Positions 16,401-30,934 of a stretch of DNA of 64,000 nt are shown here, piece by piece. Position numbers and translations under genes: made by a program. The stretch's first letter is position 1. The number at the start of each line of letters is the position of its first letter. The stretch spans positions 4,386 to 68,385 of the forward strand of contig NW_001799144.1 in assembly GCF_000165425.1 (NCBI RefSeq), read 5' to 3'. Origin of the DNA: Paramecium tetraurelia. Taxonomy: Eukaryota; Ciliophora; Oligohymenophorea; Peniculida; Parameciidae. Below the pieces are notes generated by a model. That model was given only the letters and a program-made list of their open reading frames with translations, was not told where the DNA came from and searched no databases.

Positions 16401-19400
16401 ATAATTCAGCAATATCTCTAATTGAAAGACTAAAATTATTTTTCAGTCTTGCAGAATTTATTAAACTTATCTCCCACTCATTTTTCGATTGATAACCTTT
16501 GTGTTACGATTTATAATCTGTATAATACTCTTTCACCTAAATTCCTTGCTCTGTGAAAATTTCTTAATTTAATAAAGCATTTCTATAGAAATCAACTGAG
16601 TACTTCATTGTGATACAAACCTTGAAAGGTTCTAATAGGGTTCTTAATGGAGGCTGAGGTGGTAATATTAGTTTTTCTGTTGATTTCTTGGACTATTCAT
16701 CCTACTTTAAATTAATGATATGATTTGTTTGAAATATGTATAATTTTTTTAAAGTAGCTTCAATATTTTTTTCACAGCTTCCTGGTCCAAACCAACTGTC
16801 ACCTAACCAGGTTTATGAATAATTGCAATCCAAAAGAATACCTATAGATTTTGATTTTTCAAAATTCTCCTTCTCTAAATCCCCTAAAATAATTGCCCAA
16901 ACATTTACGACATTAATCTCTATTACCATTGGTGGAAAATTGTTAAAATGAGGATTTCTTTGATAAGGCTACTTATCACTTCCATTGTATGGTTATCTGA
17001 AAAATTGAACAACTTCAACAAGAAAGTCAATCAATAAAATAATGTTTTTGTTTTCAAGTTTGATTTTGATTAATTTTTCTCCATCTGGCCTAGTCTTCAT
17101 GATAAAATATAGATCTTATTTCTATTAATCTTCTTTTTGTTATTAAAATGGTCTTTTTTGATACTATTAATTGGTAACATCATGATTGTCATCTCCAAAA
17201 TAATAATCATAATCATCCTTATCATCCGTGTGATTGTTATTTTCAAGAGTAATTGGTAAGACTTATCTCTCCCTGAAATTTAGCCACCTTCTTTAATTCA
17301 TTGGTTCTGGTCCGTATTCAAGTAACTAATCTAGTTTAGCCTATATTAATTGCTACTATTCTTTCTCGTTCTACAAATTTTCTTATGAATTTTTATTTTT
17401 GCCCTTTGAACTATTTTTACTCCTATCTCTTTTTTTACAACATAATGTTTTTTTAACGAACGTCACAAATTTTTACCAATTGCTTTTTTTTTCCCTTTTT
17501 TTATTTTATGATTATTGCGTAACTTGAGATTAAGGTTCTTACTCATTTTAAGTGTCCTTTATATCTAATGCAGAAGTAAGTTGTTGCTATTCTATTATAA
17601 CTTATTTATTTTTCTCTTTCTCTTTTTCATTTAATTCTAACTCTACTTATTCTACATCAAGTTCATCTACAGGATTGAGTTGAATTTTGTTAAACTCTTC
17701 TTATTTAGTATCAGACATGGATTAATCTTCATCTCCTTTAAATTAATCCCCTATAAGTGAAAACAAAATTTCCTTTGAATGCTTCATTGTTGATGATTTC
17801 CTAAAATCCGAAAGTGTCAATTATTGAACACTTAATCTCATAAATTTACCTCCATTTTCTCTCATCATAAATTAGTAATTTAAGGTTTATAATTTGGCTA
17901 TAGCAATTGAGGCAGGATTTTTGTACAACAAATTCTTGTCTAATTAATCTTATAATATTCCTTTTTATTAATAATATCTCCTACAATCTTCTCTGGTGCC
18001 TTTAAAAAATTTTGCAATCGCCTTATTGATGTTAATGTCCAAAACCATCCAGATATTTTCATTAGTTTCCTTGTAATCATAGTTTCCTACTATTGTTTAT
18101 GGTTACTCTCCCAAATTATCCATAAAGAATTTGCAAATGGTACAATAATCCAAATCGTAAGCATATATATTAAGCTTTTAAATGTCGATTGTAACTATAA
18201 GATATAAATGAAAAATATACTTCTCATAGGTTTCACATCTTAAAGGCAAAATAGTTTATCTGGAGTCTCATCACAAAAGTCTATAAATAATTCCAAAGAA
18301 ACTTTATCCTCTGGAGCCTTAACAAATAGATCATTAACATCTGTTCCTGGAGAACATCGAATTTCTAAACCCCATACATATACTATTTATCGAACTCTTT
18401 AATCTACATTTTCCTCATCCTGCAACTATTCATGATTTATTTCTTCAAAAACTGTTTCTTCTGCCATTCCTGGTTCCTCAAAATATTTAGCCTCTACAAA
18501 ATTTTCGCTAATATTTTATTATTCTTCTATTTCATCATCAAATAAACCTGTTTTAATCAAGTTATCATACTATTAACCCCAGATTCCACTAAACCAATAC
18601 CCAACCTTTTTGAATTAAATGTATAAAGCTTCATTTGATAAAGAACTTCTATATCCAATCCCTAACGAATCTAAGGCAACTAAAGAAAATCGAAACCCGA
18701 ATTCAGAGTCAACTTATACTTCTTAAGGTTATGTAGTAAAGCTTAGATTTTAAGTCTCTGTATCTTTCAACAATTCATTTCTGTCTTCATTTGTGAGAGT
18801 ACTTGAAAATGATGTAATGAGCACCTTCCTCAAATAATATTAGATTTCATTTGTGTTCCTCTTCAAGAATACAATCTTAGCTCTTTAAATTCTAACTCCA
18901 CAATATGTAGCGTATTTTCTTATTCTTATTAAGTCTGGATTATTACAAATTTAAATTTAGCATTAAATCTGATTTTCATTCTGTTCATCATAATCTTCTA
19001 ACATTGTTCTATGGATTCCACCAATAACAGCTGTATCAAATAGTCTTACTTGTTGCATCTTGATATTTATATTTTTAAATAACTAACTACTTGATATTTA
19101 AGTATCAATAAATTTCATATTCATTAAATACACTACTTAATCTTCATAGTTTAGCATCAGCACTATTTAATTAATCTACAATTCAATTCTATTTGTCTCC
19201 TAAAATAAATCACTTGTTATTGTACTCCAAGTTTGAGTCTCTGACTATTATTTTTTATCAACTTCATTGAAATCAGGCCAAAATCCATTTTCTCTCATCC
19301 ATTTTGTAAATTATTACTTTTTCACTTCTGCTGCCAAATTTCCAATATCAAATATTAATCTCATTTTCTTTATGATATCTGGATCCAAAATAAGGTTTAA

Positions 19401-22400
19401 TTATTTTAAATTTATGACAACTCTTGATCGTTATGAATCACTTGTCTATAAAAAGTATACATCTGGACCTAAATCATCCTGAACCTTCATAAAGGTTAGT
19501 AATAATCTATGTTTTTCTTTACATTTTTAGCAATTTTTATCTGTAAAATACTCTTTAATGTACAGTTCACCTTCGAAAACTTCTTGATAATTATTATCTA
19601 AAAACGAATGCTTTGGAGAAGGAACTTAAAATTGTCCCTTTTTTTAAGAGAAAATTGTTTAAGGAGCCTCTTCTTCTTACAGCACATCCGGAGGAATTTC
19701 ATCTACTATTTACACCTAATCATCGTTATCATTTTGTTGTTATGGAGACTATCCCTCATTGTTAGAGTTCTTTATGTTTGATTTATTTTCATTTAGTTTT
19801 GAGTTTGCAACTTATTCTATTTCAGACTATTAATTCATTACCCTTTCTAAGTCTTCTCCAAAACTTGAAATCTTTTATTCTTTTTCACTATCCGAATATT
19901 TAAGTAATTATTTAGCTAAAACCTTCAATGGGTTTTATAAATTATAAGAATGGCAGTTAATATTTTATAAAGCTAACTCCTATATGGCTAAGTGCTGAAT
20001 GCTGTCATAGAATTTAACTTCCTTTAAATAACTTAAATTTAAAAAGTAAAACAGAAAAAGCCGATTTTCATGGCAACTAGTCTTGTCCAATTTTTCTAAA
20101 AACTCTTATGTATTTACAGTAACTGACAATTGTAGACCTTCCATATCAACTTACAATTAACTTATCATATAGTCCTTCAATTATTCTTAACAATCTTCAT
20201 TTATATATTATTGCTATTGCTTATGTTCCTACTTTTACACTTTACTTTCAATTACATCATAAAAATCATAACCTTTTGTTTGCCAAATTGAAACTAATTA
20301 CAATATTAAAAATAAATGCTTAGTTGAAAGTTTAAAATCCAAAAATGGCAATTAAATAGTGATCATTGATGTTTTCGGATATATTTTTTTTTTGAAAGTC
20401 ATTTTACTTCTACTTTTTGTTCTGTTTGATTCTAAAGTAATCATCTTTTAGGATTATTCCATTCTTATTTTTATTGGATAGTGGTTTCAATAATGGTTTC
20501 AATCCCAGGATCTCCGTTCTGTTATTCATTTTTTCTTAATTTCCTATATTATATTTTAAAAATATTTTCCTTATTCTCCCAATCATAATCCTATACAAAT
20601 GCTAATCTTAAGCAATCAACTGAAAAGTACACAGGTTTTAAATTTTAGTTTTCCTCTAAATTTTGATTTTATTAAGCTACTCTATTAACAGTTTACCTTG
20701 TTTTTAAATCCTTTAGATATTAACTTACTTATCCATTAGAATTTTCAGCTGGGTAAATATTAACAACACTGTTTTCATGTTCTCTTTTAAATATTTTAAT
20801 TTGTTTCAAATGTATCAATAACATTTGTGTCTTTATCTAATATTAAAGTGGCAAGTAAATATTTATTCTGCTTATTGAAAAAGAGACATTTGTATTAGAT
20901 TAAACTCTTTTTGTTAAAATTAAAAAGTTGTCAAAATACTTTGAGTGTTCTTAATTATCATTCTGAACAGTAGATTTATCAAAAAATATTAAATTTTGTA
21001 AAGATATCAATCTTTCATAAAGAGGTTTGCAAAGTGTGATACTAAGTGGACCCACTTGAATATCTAAGTAGACCTATATTGTCTTTTCTAAAGGGTCCAA
21101 ATCGAGGATCTTCTTTTATCTTTCCAATTGTTCTGAACTCATTAATACTTTAATTCCCTCTGAAATTTCAATAATTTTTAAATAATGGCTGTTGAATTTA
21201 TTAGTATCTAATAAGATTAACTTTTGGATCTATGCTTTCACTAATTATTTAAATTAACCTTATTTTACTAATTCTAATTTAGTTTCAGTAATTTCTAAAT
21301 TAATAAGTATTTTCTCTTTCAATAGCTCATCTAATTTCCAATCTTCTTGTTTATTTATTTCAGATGATTTGACAGTTACTTTAGTAATCTTTTATAGAAA
21401 GTTATTTTTAATGTGATCCAATACTTTTGTCTAAAGAGACTTTTTCTAATTTAATTCTTATTTAAATATATTAACTTGCTAATGGAGATTTCTTAATTAT
21501 TACAGAATTTAATTCTCTTATATTAATATATTTATCTTTTTAACATCCAAAATGATAGAAACTCTTGTATTACTTTCCTTTTCTTTCATGAAGGATAAGT
21601 ATGAATCAATAACATTTCTACTAAACTTTAAATTACTTGCATGTTCCATGTTAAAATCATTTTAAAATCTCTTAAACCATCCTTGGGCTTCTTTTTAAAC
21701 TTTTTGATCTTTTGGATTGTTAGATCGCAATATATTTCTCATTTCAAGAATTTTATCTATCGCTATGCTTCTCAAAATTAAAATTTAAGAAATAGTATTT
21801 TTTTATTCATAATCTCCCATTAGTTTGTTATCTCTTTTTGCATCATGTTATTTCAACATTTTTTTTGTGTATAATTCTATATATTATTAAACTTTAAAGT
21901 AATTAGTGATTCCTTATTTTCTTACTTTTGTTCGAATATATTCTTTTTCAATTACTCTTCTGATGATGTATACCCACCAATTTTTTGCAGTTTTTCCATA
22001 TTTAGGTTTTTCTTTCGGTCGATCATTACGATGATTTACAATATCTTACATGGCCCTTAATAATAATCTGATTTATCTCTGTTTTAAGTAAATGAGAACA
22101 TCAGAAATCGTGGCGATTTTTAATTCTATCTCCATTTATTCAGAGAATACTAAACTAAACTCTATTTTGAGAGCTAGTTTCTTGAGAATATGAATAGCCT
22201 TCTTTTCTTCTTATTTTGATTAATTTTAATCTGGAATGAATGATTCAGGTTGCAATTAAGAAGGGAGAACATTATCAAATACTTCAAATAGCAAAAAAAT
22301 GTTATCTGCTACTATTTTTTTACGAATTTCATCTTTCTTAGGTTTGATATCATCTTGATTTATAAGTAAACTTTAAAACCCAAATCCAAACTTTACAATT

Positions 22401-22946
22401 TCATAGTTATTGATTTGATAAATGAAAACTATGTCTAAGTTGTTAATTTTGAGAACAAACTTTTCAAATATTTTTTTTGCAAAATCAGCAAAAAAGCTAT
22501 TTCCTGATGAGCCATTTGAAAATGCATCTTCTTTCTACACGGCTTCATCAAATTTAGACAACACTTCTCTTTTTAGTTTTTCTAAATGGTCTTTGTACTA
22601 CTCTTTATTAAAATCACTCATCTCAATTTTATTAGATAGAACAATTTTTGCATTTGTTATTTCTACACTTATTTCTTTTGTTTTTAAATTGTTCCATGGA
22701 ATGATCAATTTGACTTCTCCAAATGATGAATCAATCACTTCTATATCAATACCAAACTGCATCAATATATCATTTCTCAACTCCAATTATTTCAAACATA
22801 CTTCTCCATCTAAAATTTAAACATCTATATTTTGAGACTCAAAATTTTTTATGTATGGTTTGAGAAACTAACAAAAGTTACTTTATATGTGTTACCTTCG
22901 ATAAAAGAAGAGAAGAAAACCACTTCACAGGCTTAAAACTAAACAT
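10491..22946 (-). CDS. VPS13: VPS13 bridge-like lipid transfer protein
   Basis: A very large gene, about 4,000 aa, read as one minus-strand frame with scattered mini-introns. The N-terminus is a chorein/VPS13 N domain: MFSFKPVKWFSSLLLSK, a 28-nt intron, then ILDGEVCLKQLELRND and VKLIIPWNNLKTKEI. The C-terminal 350 residues carry the VPS13/ATG2-type block: FGNPVSLISNLGTGVIDMFY, a Gly/Ile-rich amphipathic stretch with GFLGFLLGIYQG, then RYRPPRIFGDNNQLIPF. VPS13 proteins form a long hydrophobic groove that moves phospholipids between membranes at contact sites. The middle is taken to be repeating-beta-groove sheet because it stays coding throughout. I did not resolve every intron, so the exact length is uncertain. 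Its stop is 28 bp from the stop of the CDK-like kinase. Confidence 0.9.
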
Positions 22947-23152
22947 TTAATTATTTAATAAAGCATTTTTTTATAATATTAAGAGATATCATTTTACTTA
23001 TCCGTTTAGCATATTTTTACATAAACATATAGCCCCTGTTGCAAACAAAGCAAAAGGATAAATTTTTTAATCACCATGCTTTTTGCATTTTACTAATTTG
23101 AAATAGTATACAATTAATTTATCAAATTTGTATAATATTATTAGAATAGCCA

Positions 23153-24243
23153 ATGTGGGATTAGTAAGCGATTGATAAATTATTGCGGTGTTCAATTTGT
23201 TGCTAGTAATTTAGTCAGCCAGTAACTCTAACATGTGGGCATACTTATTGTTTTGATTGCATGTACAAGTCATTATGTATAATGCCTCGTTGCCCATTAT
23301 GCAGGTTTTTGTAGTATTTTACAATTTAGATCTTATATTTAAAGTTCCCCAAATAGTTTTAAAGTAAGCGTAATAATTCATACAATAATAAGAAACTAAT
23401 ATCTACCTCCAGAACAAAATGAATAAAAATAATAATAAATTAACTCTGCTAATCATATACTTCTTAAAACAAAGCAAGATCTATTTCCTTATGCATTTTT
23501 GAAACTTCAAATAATTAAAATAACAGATAGCAATTTGACTTGCAATGACTATTTTGAATGTTTCTAAAATGCAGAAGTTTATTTGTAAAATGAACTTTAA
23601 AAAGCCCAATTTAAGGCAAGGATTGATCGAATTTCAATTATGAATAATAATATATTCATATACGCATTTATTTAGGAAAAAGTGCAACATTTGTAAACGA
23701 CACTTGAAGGATTTACTATCGACAGCACTGATCAATTTGGAAATAAAGAAAAAAAGGAAATATTTCTTCCTGTTTGTTAAGGCAAGGAAGAAATTGAGGA
23801 TACTTTCACATTTGAAGATGATTTGATTGAGATGAATGAAATCAGACATAGAATTAAAATTACAATTGAAAAAATCTTTACTAAAAATTATAATTTGGAT
23901 TCAATTGAATAAGAAGTTTACTAAAAGTTACACTAATGTTGGTATGAGCTTTTTATATCTAAGTTTGTTTGAATACTTGTAAGAATCTGATCCAAAATAT
24001 TTAATGAAATTATCTTATTGCTTGCCAACAATGCTTTCGATTTCAAATCAACAAAAACATTAAATTATATCTTAGACTGTTTTAAAAAGATTAAAACTGG
24101 CAGAATAAAAACTCAATAAATTAGCCCTCTTTAGACATGGTGGGATGATATTTGAAGTTCCAAATGATCATCCTAAGCCTCCATTTACGTAATTAATAGT
24201 AGTCATCATTTTTATAATTCTTTATTTTATATTTATCAATTGA
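23153..24243 (+). CDS. RING-finger E3 ligase with C-terminal membrane anchor
   Basis: A 347-aa protein with introns at 23305-23329 (25 nt) and one of 22 nt (GTATGAG...AAG); 1044 coding nt divide by three. Residues 13-50 are a C3HC4 RING: C13, C16, C28, H30, C33, C36, C47, C50. A central region of about 240 residues follows (...YLPPEQNEQ..., ...EEIEDTFTFEDD...), rich in charged helix-like sequence. The last 17 residues are strongly hydrophobic (LIVVIIFIILYFIFIN), which looks like a tail anchor. This layout suggests a membrane-bound ubiquitin ligase, with the RING facing the cytosol. Substrate and compartment are unknown. Confidence 0.85.
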
Positions 24244-24267
24244 TTATCATTTTATATATATACATTA

Positions 24268-27137
24268 TCAGTTATCTTGATCCCAACTGTGAAGATCTAA
24301 TGATATTTTTTATCCCTAGTAAAAGTCTTATTGAGGACTATATTAATAAGTATTGTATTTGTTATGGCATCTCTTCTCGTTTGAATTTAAATTTGGCCAT
24401 TGTCCCAAACTCTAAAATTATTTACTGTCTTAATGTGTTTAGTGATTTCTCTAAACTTTATGTTTCTGTTATTCTACATCATCTGACTCTTTTAATAGTT
24501 CTTCTATAAATCTAACATTAGCATCAAGTTCGTGGTGACTGTTTTCTTCCTAAATCATAAAAAAGTCTTTATTTTAAGGGTAGGTTTGAAATGATTGAAA
24601 TGTCAAGGATTGAGATTACACATCTCCAATCATTTGACTAGGATTCTACATACCTGCTAAAAAGCCTAAATTATAAATCTAAAATTACTATCAGCTTTAA
24701 TAATTTAGCTACTACTATTACTTTATTATTGAGCATAACTTGGAAGTGTAGTCGACTGAGATTTTTAATGATGAATTCCAAGTTGCATTTTCTATTGTGG
24801 AATGGCAGACCTAAAAGATGAATATCCCTTTGGATATATGATGCATCCTTTCATCTTAATCATGACATCACAATAGTTTTCAGCGTATTTTACCATATAT
24901 TCTTCAAAAGTTGAACAGCCAAATTGTGTATATTCAAACGTGTTTTAAATATGTAGTTAAAGTATTTGTAGAAGTTAAGATGCTGGAATTCCATTACTAT
25001 ACTAATTAAGGATTTATTTTAAGGCTTGCTATAAATTAAGATCAATATTTACTTCAATTTTTAATTAATATTCAGACACATGGATTGGAGATAGAAACTA
25101 AATCTGTTGCTACTATTATTATTATTATTGCTATATTTGTTGTTATTATAGCTACTGGTTAGATGAACTTTGTTATTATTACAACGATTACTTTTAAAAA
25201 TATTTAAGATCGATTTTGACTTATTGCATTTATTGATCATCCTCTTATTCTTATTTCATATCATTAATGTCATCATAATACTCATCTAAAATAAGTGAAG
25301 CATACGTAGTCCCATCATTTATAATACTAATCCCATCAATACCTTGTATTAGACATTTCAATTTAGTGAATCCCAGTTCATGCAAATCAAATGTAAATTA
25401 AATTTTGCGTTAAATCATCTTTGGCAATCTTGCTAAACTAACACCTTTAGTGTATTCATTTAGAATATCTATTATTGCTTATTGAACAGCTTTTAATTTG
25501 TTTTATTTTTCATGCTATTGTTATTATTTATCAACAGAAAGTTATTGATTTTCCTCATTTCCTAAAATATTTTAAAGGATGAATTAATCTTAAAATTAAT
25601 CATCAAAAATGTTTAAGAAATCGTTGAAATCAAAAGCTATATTAGTATTTGGTTTAATTAATAAGGTTTTATAGTATATTAGGACATTCCTGTTAATGGC
25701 TTCCTATATCATTAGACATAAAACACCTAGAGAACAAACTCTTAATTCTAGTGGACCACAACATTTTAAAAGCTATGCACATCCATATTTACCTCCAGGT
25801 ATAGCCTTTTGAATAGATTTTGGTGGTTTAATTTAACTCTTTTTACTTCTTTTTCTATTTATATTAATCAGATAATACTTTTATGTAACATTGGAAGAAT
25901 AGCTTTGATTGTGATATTATTCCTAACTCTTTTGGCCATTTTGTAATCCAGATTCAACACTTCTAATCCACTTAGAATTATCTTAGTTTTTTTAAGTAGG
26001 TACTGATTGCGTTCCACTTTATTTGGATGACTATGACTAATAATCAGATTAATTTAAATCTCCAAATGACTAAGTGTTTTGACTTGTATTTAAGGTAAGA
26101 TTGGTGTCAAAAAAATCTTTTAAAAATTATATAAATGATCTCCATTAACTCTTATAAATGGAACTCATTTATTATGCATCCATCATTTTCCAATTGATAT
26201 TGTCTTCTATTGTAAATAATAGTAATGATTCATTATTAATTTATTAAGATGCTGATAGAGAAGCATTATTATTTTCTGACTTATTCACTAAATCAATTGG
26301 ACACTTAGTCATTTTTATTATGCATTTTTCATCAATCCATTTATTCTGTTTATATTTTTTTACATTAAACTAAATTAGTCCATTAGAGTTTTGCAACTTA
26401 TAGAATCCAGCCAAATAATGGTTCCAATCTTAAATATTGAGTTTTAAACCATAGCATTCCTTAATTCTACTCATTACTAATTTATCGGTTGGAGTCATCT
26501 CATCCTTCCTAATATTTAATAAAACCCAATATAATGATTATAAACTGATATGATCTAACTGAAGACTAATAAACTAAATTGGGTCACTATCCCCAAATTT
26601 TCTGATAGTAACATTAATCATTTTCAATTTCTCTAATTATTATATGACATCTTTTGATCTAAATGTTAATTGATTCTTACTGATTGATTTTATAGATTTC
26701 ATTCTATTTTAAAAATTTCTAAAAGTCGTTTAAATGAATCATAAGGTCTCCTTTATTAGCCTATTTGAATAAGTGATGCTCAATTTTAGCTAAAAGAGAA
26801 CTTTAATAAAAGGATAAAAATACTCATTCTAAAAAATCATAGGTGTTTCTGCTTAGATATTAATTAGATTGAAGTTAACAACATCGACAGATGGCAAACT
26901 GCTATTTATTTATTTAAATCTTTCCTTGTGTTGTTCATGTCTAATCACATGAGCATCCTATTTAATTTTGTTTGATTCAATCGAATCTGATGATTCAATT
27001 AGTTCTCGAGAATGATAAACTCTTTTTCCTTTATTATGTATTTTTTTGTCGCATTGCTCGCATAGAATTTGACCACATTAATTACAATTTATCTTGGCTC
27101 TCGTTTCTTCACATTCATCACAATATTTTTGTTGCAT
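24268..27137 (-). CDS. B-box zinc finger protein with two LOTUS (OST-HTH) domains
   Basis: A 933-aa protein after removal of introns of 23, 22 and 23 nt; 2802 nt divide by three. Residues 1-45 hold a B-box of plant-BBX style: CDECEETRA, CNQCGQILCEQCDKKIH and a final HSR. A helical region follows (HLNDFQKFLKQNEI..., MINVTIRKFGDSD) that may be another winged helix. Around residues 535-605 is an OST-HTH/LOTUS domain (AIIDILNEYTKGVSLARLP, DLHELGFTKLKCLIQGIDG). A second, more divergent one lies near 675-755 (LKQILNQYSNGIPASQLL, YTQFGCSTFEEYMVKY). Between and after them are long Gln-rich linkers. LOTUS domains in other eukaryotes bind RNA or Vasa-type helicases in germ granules. No NYN nuclease motif was found. 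The combination with a B-box is one I do not recognise. Confidence 0.8.
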
Positions 27138-27155
27138 TTAATTTATAATATATAA

Positions 27156-28167
27156 TCATGATGTAATTGCTTTATTGATGAAACTTGAAATTGAATTAAA
27201 GTACTTTTCTGGTTCTCTAAACCAATTATTATTATGATCACCATCTTCGATCACAAACTTTAAAATAATAGAAGGAAATACCTTTTCAATAAATTTGGCT
27301 CTTTAGGCTGCATTTTGTAATGATGCCATATGTTGCGCTGGTACTACTTCATCTTACATTGCTAAAATCAAATAATCATCTTTAATTACAATAAATAAAC
27401 AGTATTGGTTATGTAATCTGACCAACTTTTTAAATTGACAACCAACGATTTTAAAGAAGAAATGATTTGAAAAACTTCAATTTAGGAAAGATGACATCAA
27501 CCATATCATCTATTGATGTAAAAGTATTTTCTAATATTACACCTCTGATGCCTTTTGCAATATTTTAAATCATAGCATGACAGGCAACAGCTCCACCTAA
27601 AGATTTACCATGCACAAATATTTTTGAGTGATCAATATCATTTCTATGAAATAAATAATTAACAATAGCCTCTCCATCTATTTAAAGACCTTATTCCGAG
27701 GGCTTTCCTGTACTATCTGAATATCCTCTATATGCAATGATCAAGATATTGCATTTGACGTTGGCAAAATATAGCTCTAAAAATTGTAATCTAGCTCCGA
27801 TATCTGAAATGAATATTAACTTCTAAAATACTTCCAGCATTTTCATGAAAAAATATCACGGTAGGTGCATTTGAACTGTCATTCTATTTAATGAACCATC
27901 CTTTTAATTTTTATCTATCTTGTGTTCCAATCTCTACATCTTCATATTATAAATTTCTCTCAGAAGGATTTCTGAGTCCATTCATATTTTAACTAGGACT
28001 TTGTGATGATCCTTAAAATGCTTGATAAATTAGTACGAATGTATACCTGGTAAATAAATTAATGAGTTTTGTTGGAAGTAGAGTAACGCCAAGATTCCAA
28101 TTGTCAACATTAATGCAACAATGACAATATTACCAAATAATGATAATAAGCTATAAAAAAACCCCAT
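27156..28167 (-). CDS. Bem46/ABHD13-type alpha/beta hydrolase, membrane anchored
   Basis: A 309-aa protein with three introns (26, 28, 28 nt). Residues about 1-32 are a hydrophobic anchor (LFGNIVIVALMLTIGILALL), followed by YFQQNSLIYLP as in ABHD13/Bem46. The catalytic triad is visible: nucleophile Ser in HGKSLGGAVA, Asp in SMQDEVVP and His in DGDHNNNW. FFHENAGNIGARL is the oxyanion-hole region. The catalytic domain probably lies on one side of an internal membrane. The substrate is unknown for this family. The gene follows the orphan membrane protein on the same strand with 34 bp between. Confidence 0.9.
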
Positions 28168-28201
28168 TAGTTATTTTATTTAATAAATTATAAATCTATA
28201 A

Positions 28202-29184
28202 TCATTTTATTAATAATTGTGAGCATAAAGTATTACAAATTTCGATGTTTAAAGTCTATGAATTGTTGTTTCTGGATATATATTGAATAATATACTTATT
28301 TTTTAAATCAAATTTTGCCAAATAGGTTTTTCTTAATATTGGGCAGGCATTCTCAAGGAAAGCCACTTAAAAGGTTGAATTTTATCCAAAAAGAAAAGTA
28401 CTGAAAATTATTTGTGAGTTTTTTAGAAGAAATAAACCTTTAGCTTAGATTTTTTACAATTACCTTGAAGTATTTTCACATCCTCTGAATCATCTAATTC
28501 AAAATTGAAAATTGTATACACAATCCATGGTAATGAAAAGATTAATATTATTGGGCAGTATAAAATCTCTAAGTATAATTTGGCCTAAATTTATTCTATA
28601 TTCTTTACAAGTTTACAATTCAAGTGAACTCTTATGATATGATAGGTGATTATTCCAATGAATATTATTGTTAAAATCGATTATATTGCCCAGAATAATT
28701 TAGTTGAAACTTGAGTGAGTGTATCAAGTTGACATATATTTACTTTAACAAAAATTAATGATGATGCGATTATTGGCAATCCAAATGCAATTATAGCTTA
28801 GAGCTGGATTTAATAATTAATACTGCAAATTAATTAGTCTTTAGATATTCCAAAGCCGTCTAAATTGGGTATCTAGTGAGTAAACAACTTTTTTATAAAA
28901 TCAAGATGGTCCATAGAAAACTTGAAAGAGTCAAACATTATTCTAAAAACAATGTCCAAACACACATTTAATTGCTAAAGTCAAGAATTAATAGTATGGT
29001 GACTTAAAATCATTAAGTTTTATTTACTTATAGATTACATCAAATTAGTATATAAGATCCCCAATTCCAATTGATATAGCTTCATCGTATAATGAATCGA
29101 AATGTCGAGTATGAAGAATAAAGAAGAAGCCAATCCAATACTTGCTTCAATTATAATCGGAATTCCTATTTCATAGTTTTGCAT
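28202..29184 (-). CDS. Orphan polytopic membrane protein (about 7 TM)
   Basis: A 304-aa model using introns of 25 nt (GTAAAT...AAG), 23 nt (GTGTGT...TAG) and 20 nt (GTAATT...AAG); 915 nt divide by three. Hydrophobic segments include IGIPIIIEASIGLASSLFFI, IITILLILDFSN, LQAIIAFGLPIIASSLIFV, SILTIIFIGIITYHII and YCPIILIFSLPWIVYTIF. A Cys-containing stretch (LDGFGISKDQLICSINYQ) sits before the fourth helix. The second intron begins GTG, which is unusual here, so the exon 2-3 join is less sure. The family is not recognised; a receptor- or transporter-like role cannot be decided. It resembles the 59990-60984 gene in size and layout only. Confidence 0.65.
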
Positions 29185-29385
29185 TAACCAAATTTTATAA
29201 ATTGTATGATATTTTTATTATTTTAAATTCTAAAACAATCAAACAAATAAAATGCTTTTATTTATCCCTAATTATCTCAACGTGATTTCTAAACTTTTGT
29301 ATATTGAGAAATGACAATTAAATTACTATTTATTTGAATAAAATTATCAATACTGGTGTATTAATTTAAATTAAAAATATACGCT

Positions 29386-30848
<1,463 letters not shown>

Positions 30849-30934
30849 GAGAATATCTATAAATACATATTTATCAAATATCAAAATCATCATCATTAGG
30901 TTTTTTCGAAGATTTTGCGGTCTCTTATGTCTTT

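Noticed and set aside
22422-22820. 132-codon plus-strand frame
   Set aside because: It is the complement of the VPS13 chorein domain, which is clearly the coding strand.
30874-30934. Extension of the 244-aa orphan to a stop at 30874
   Set aside because: That end needs a frame that breaks conserved-looking sequence (RTHVHVELNP); the four-intron model ends at 30935 and divides by three.
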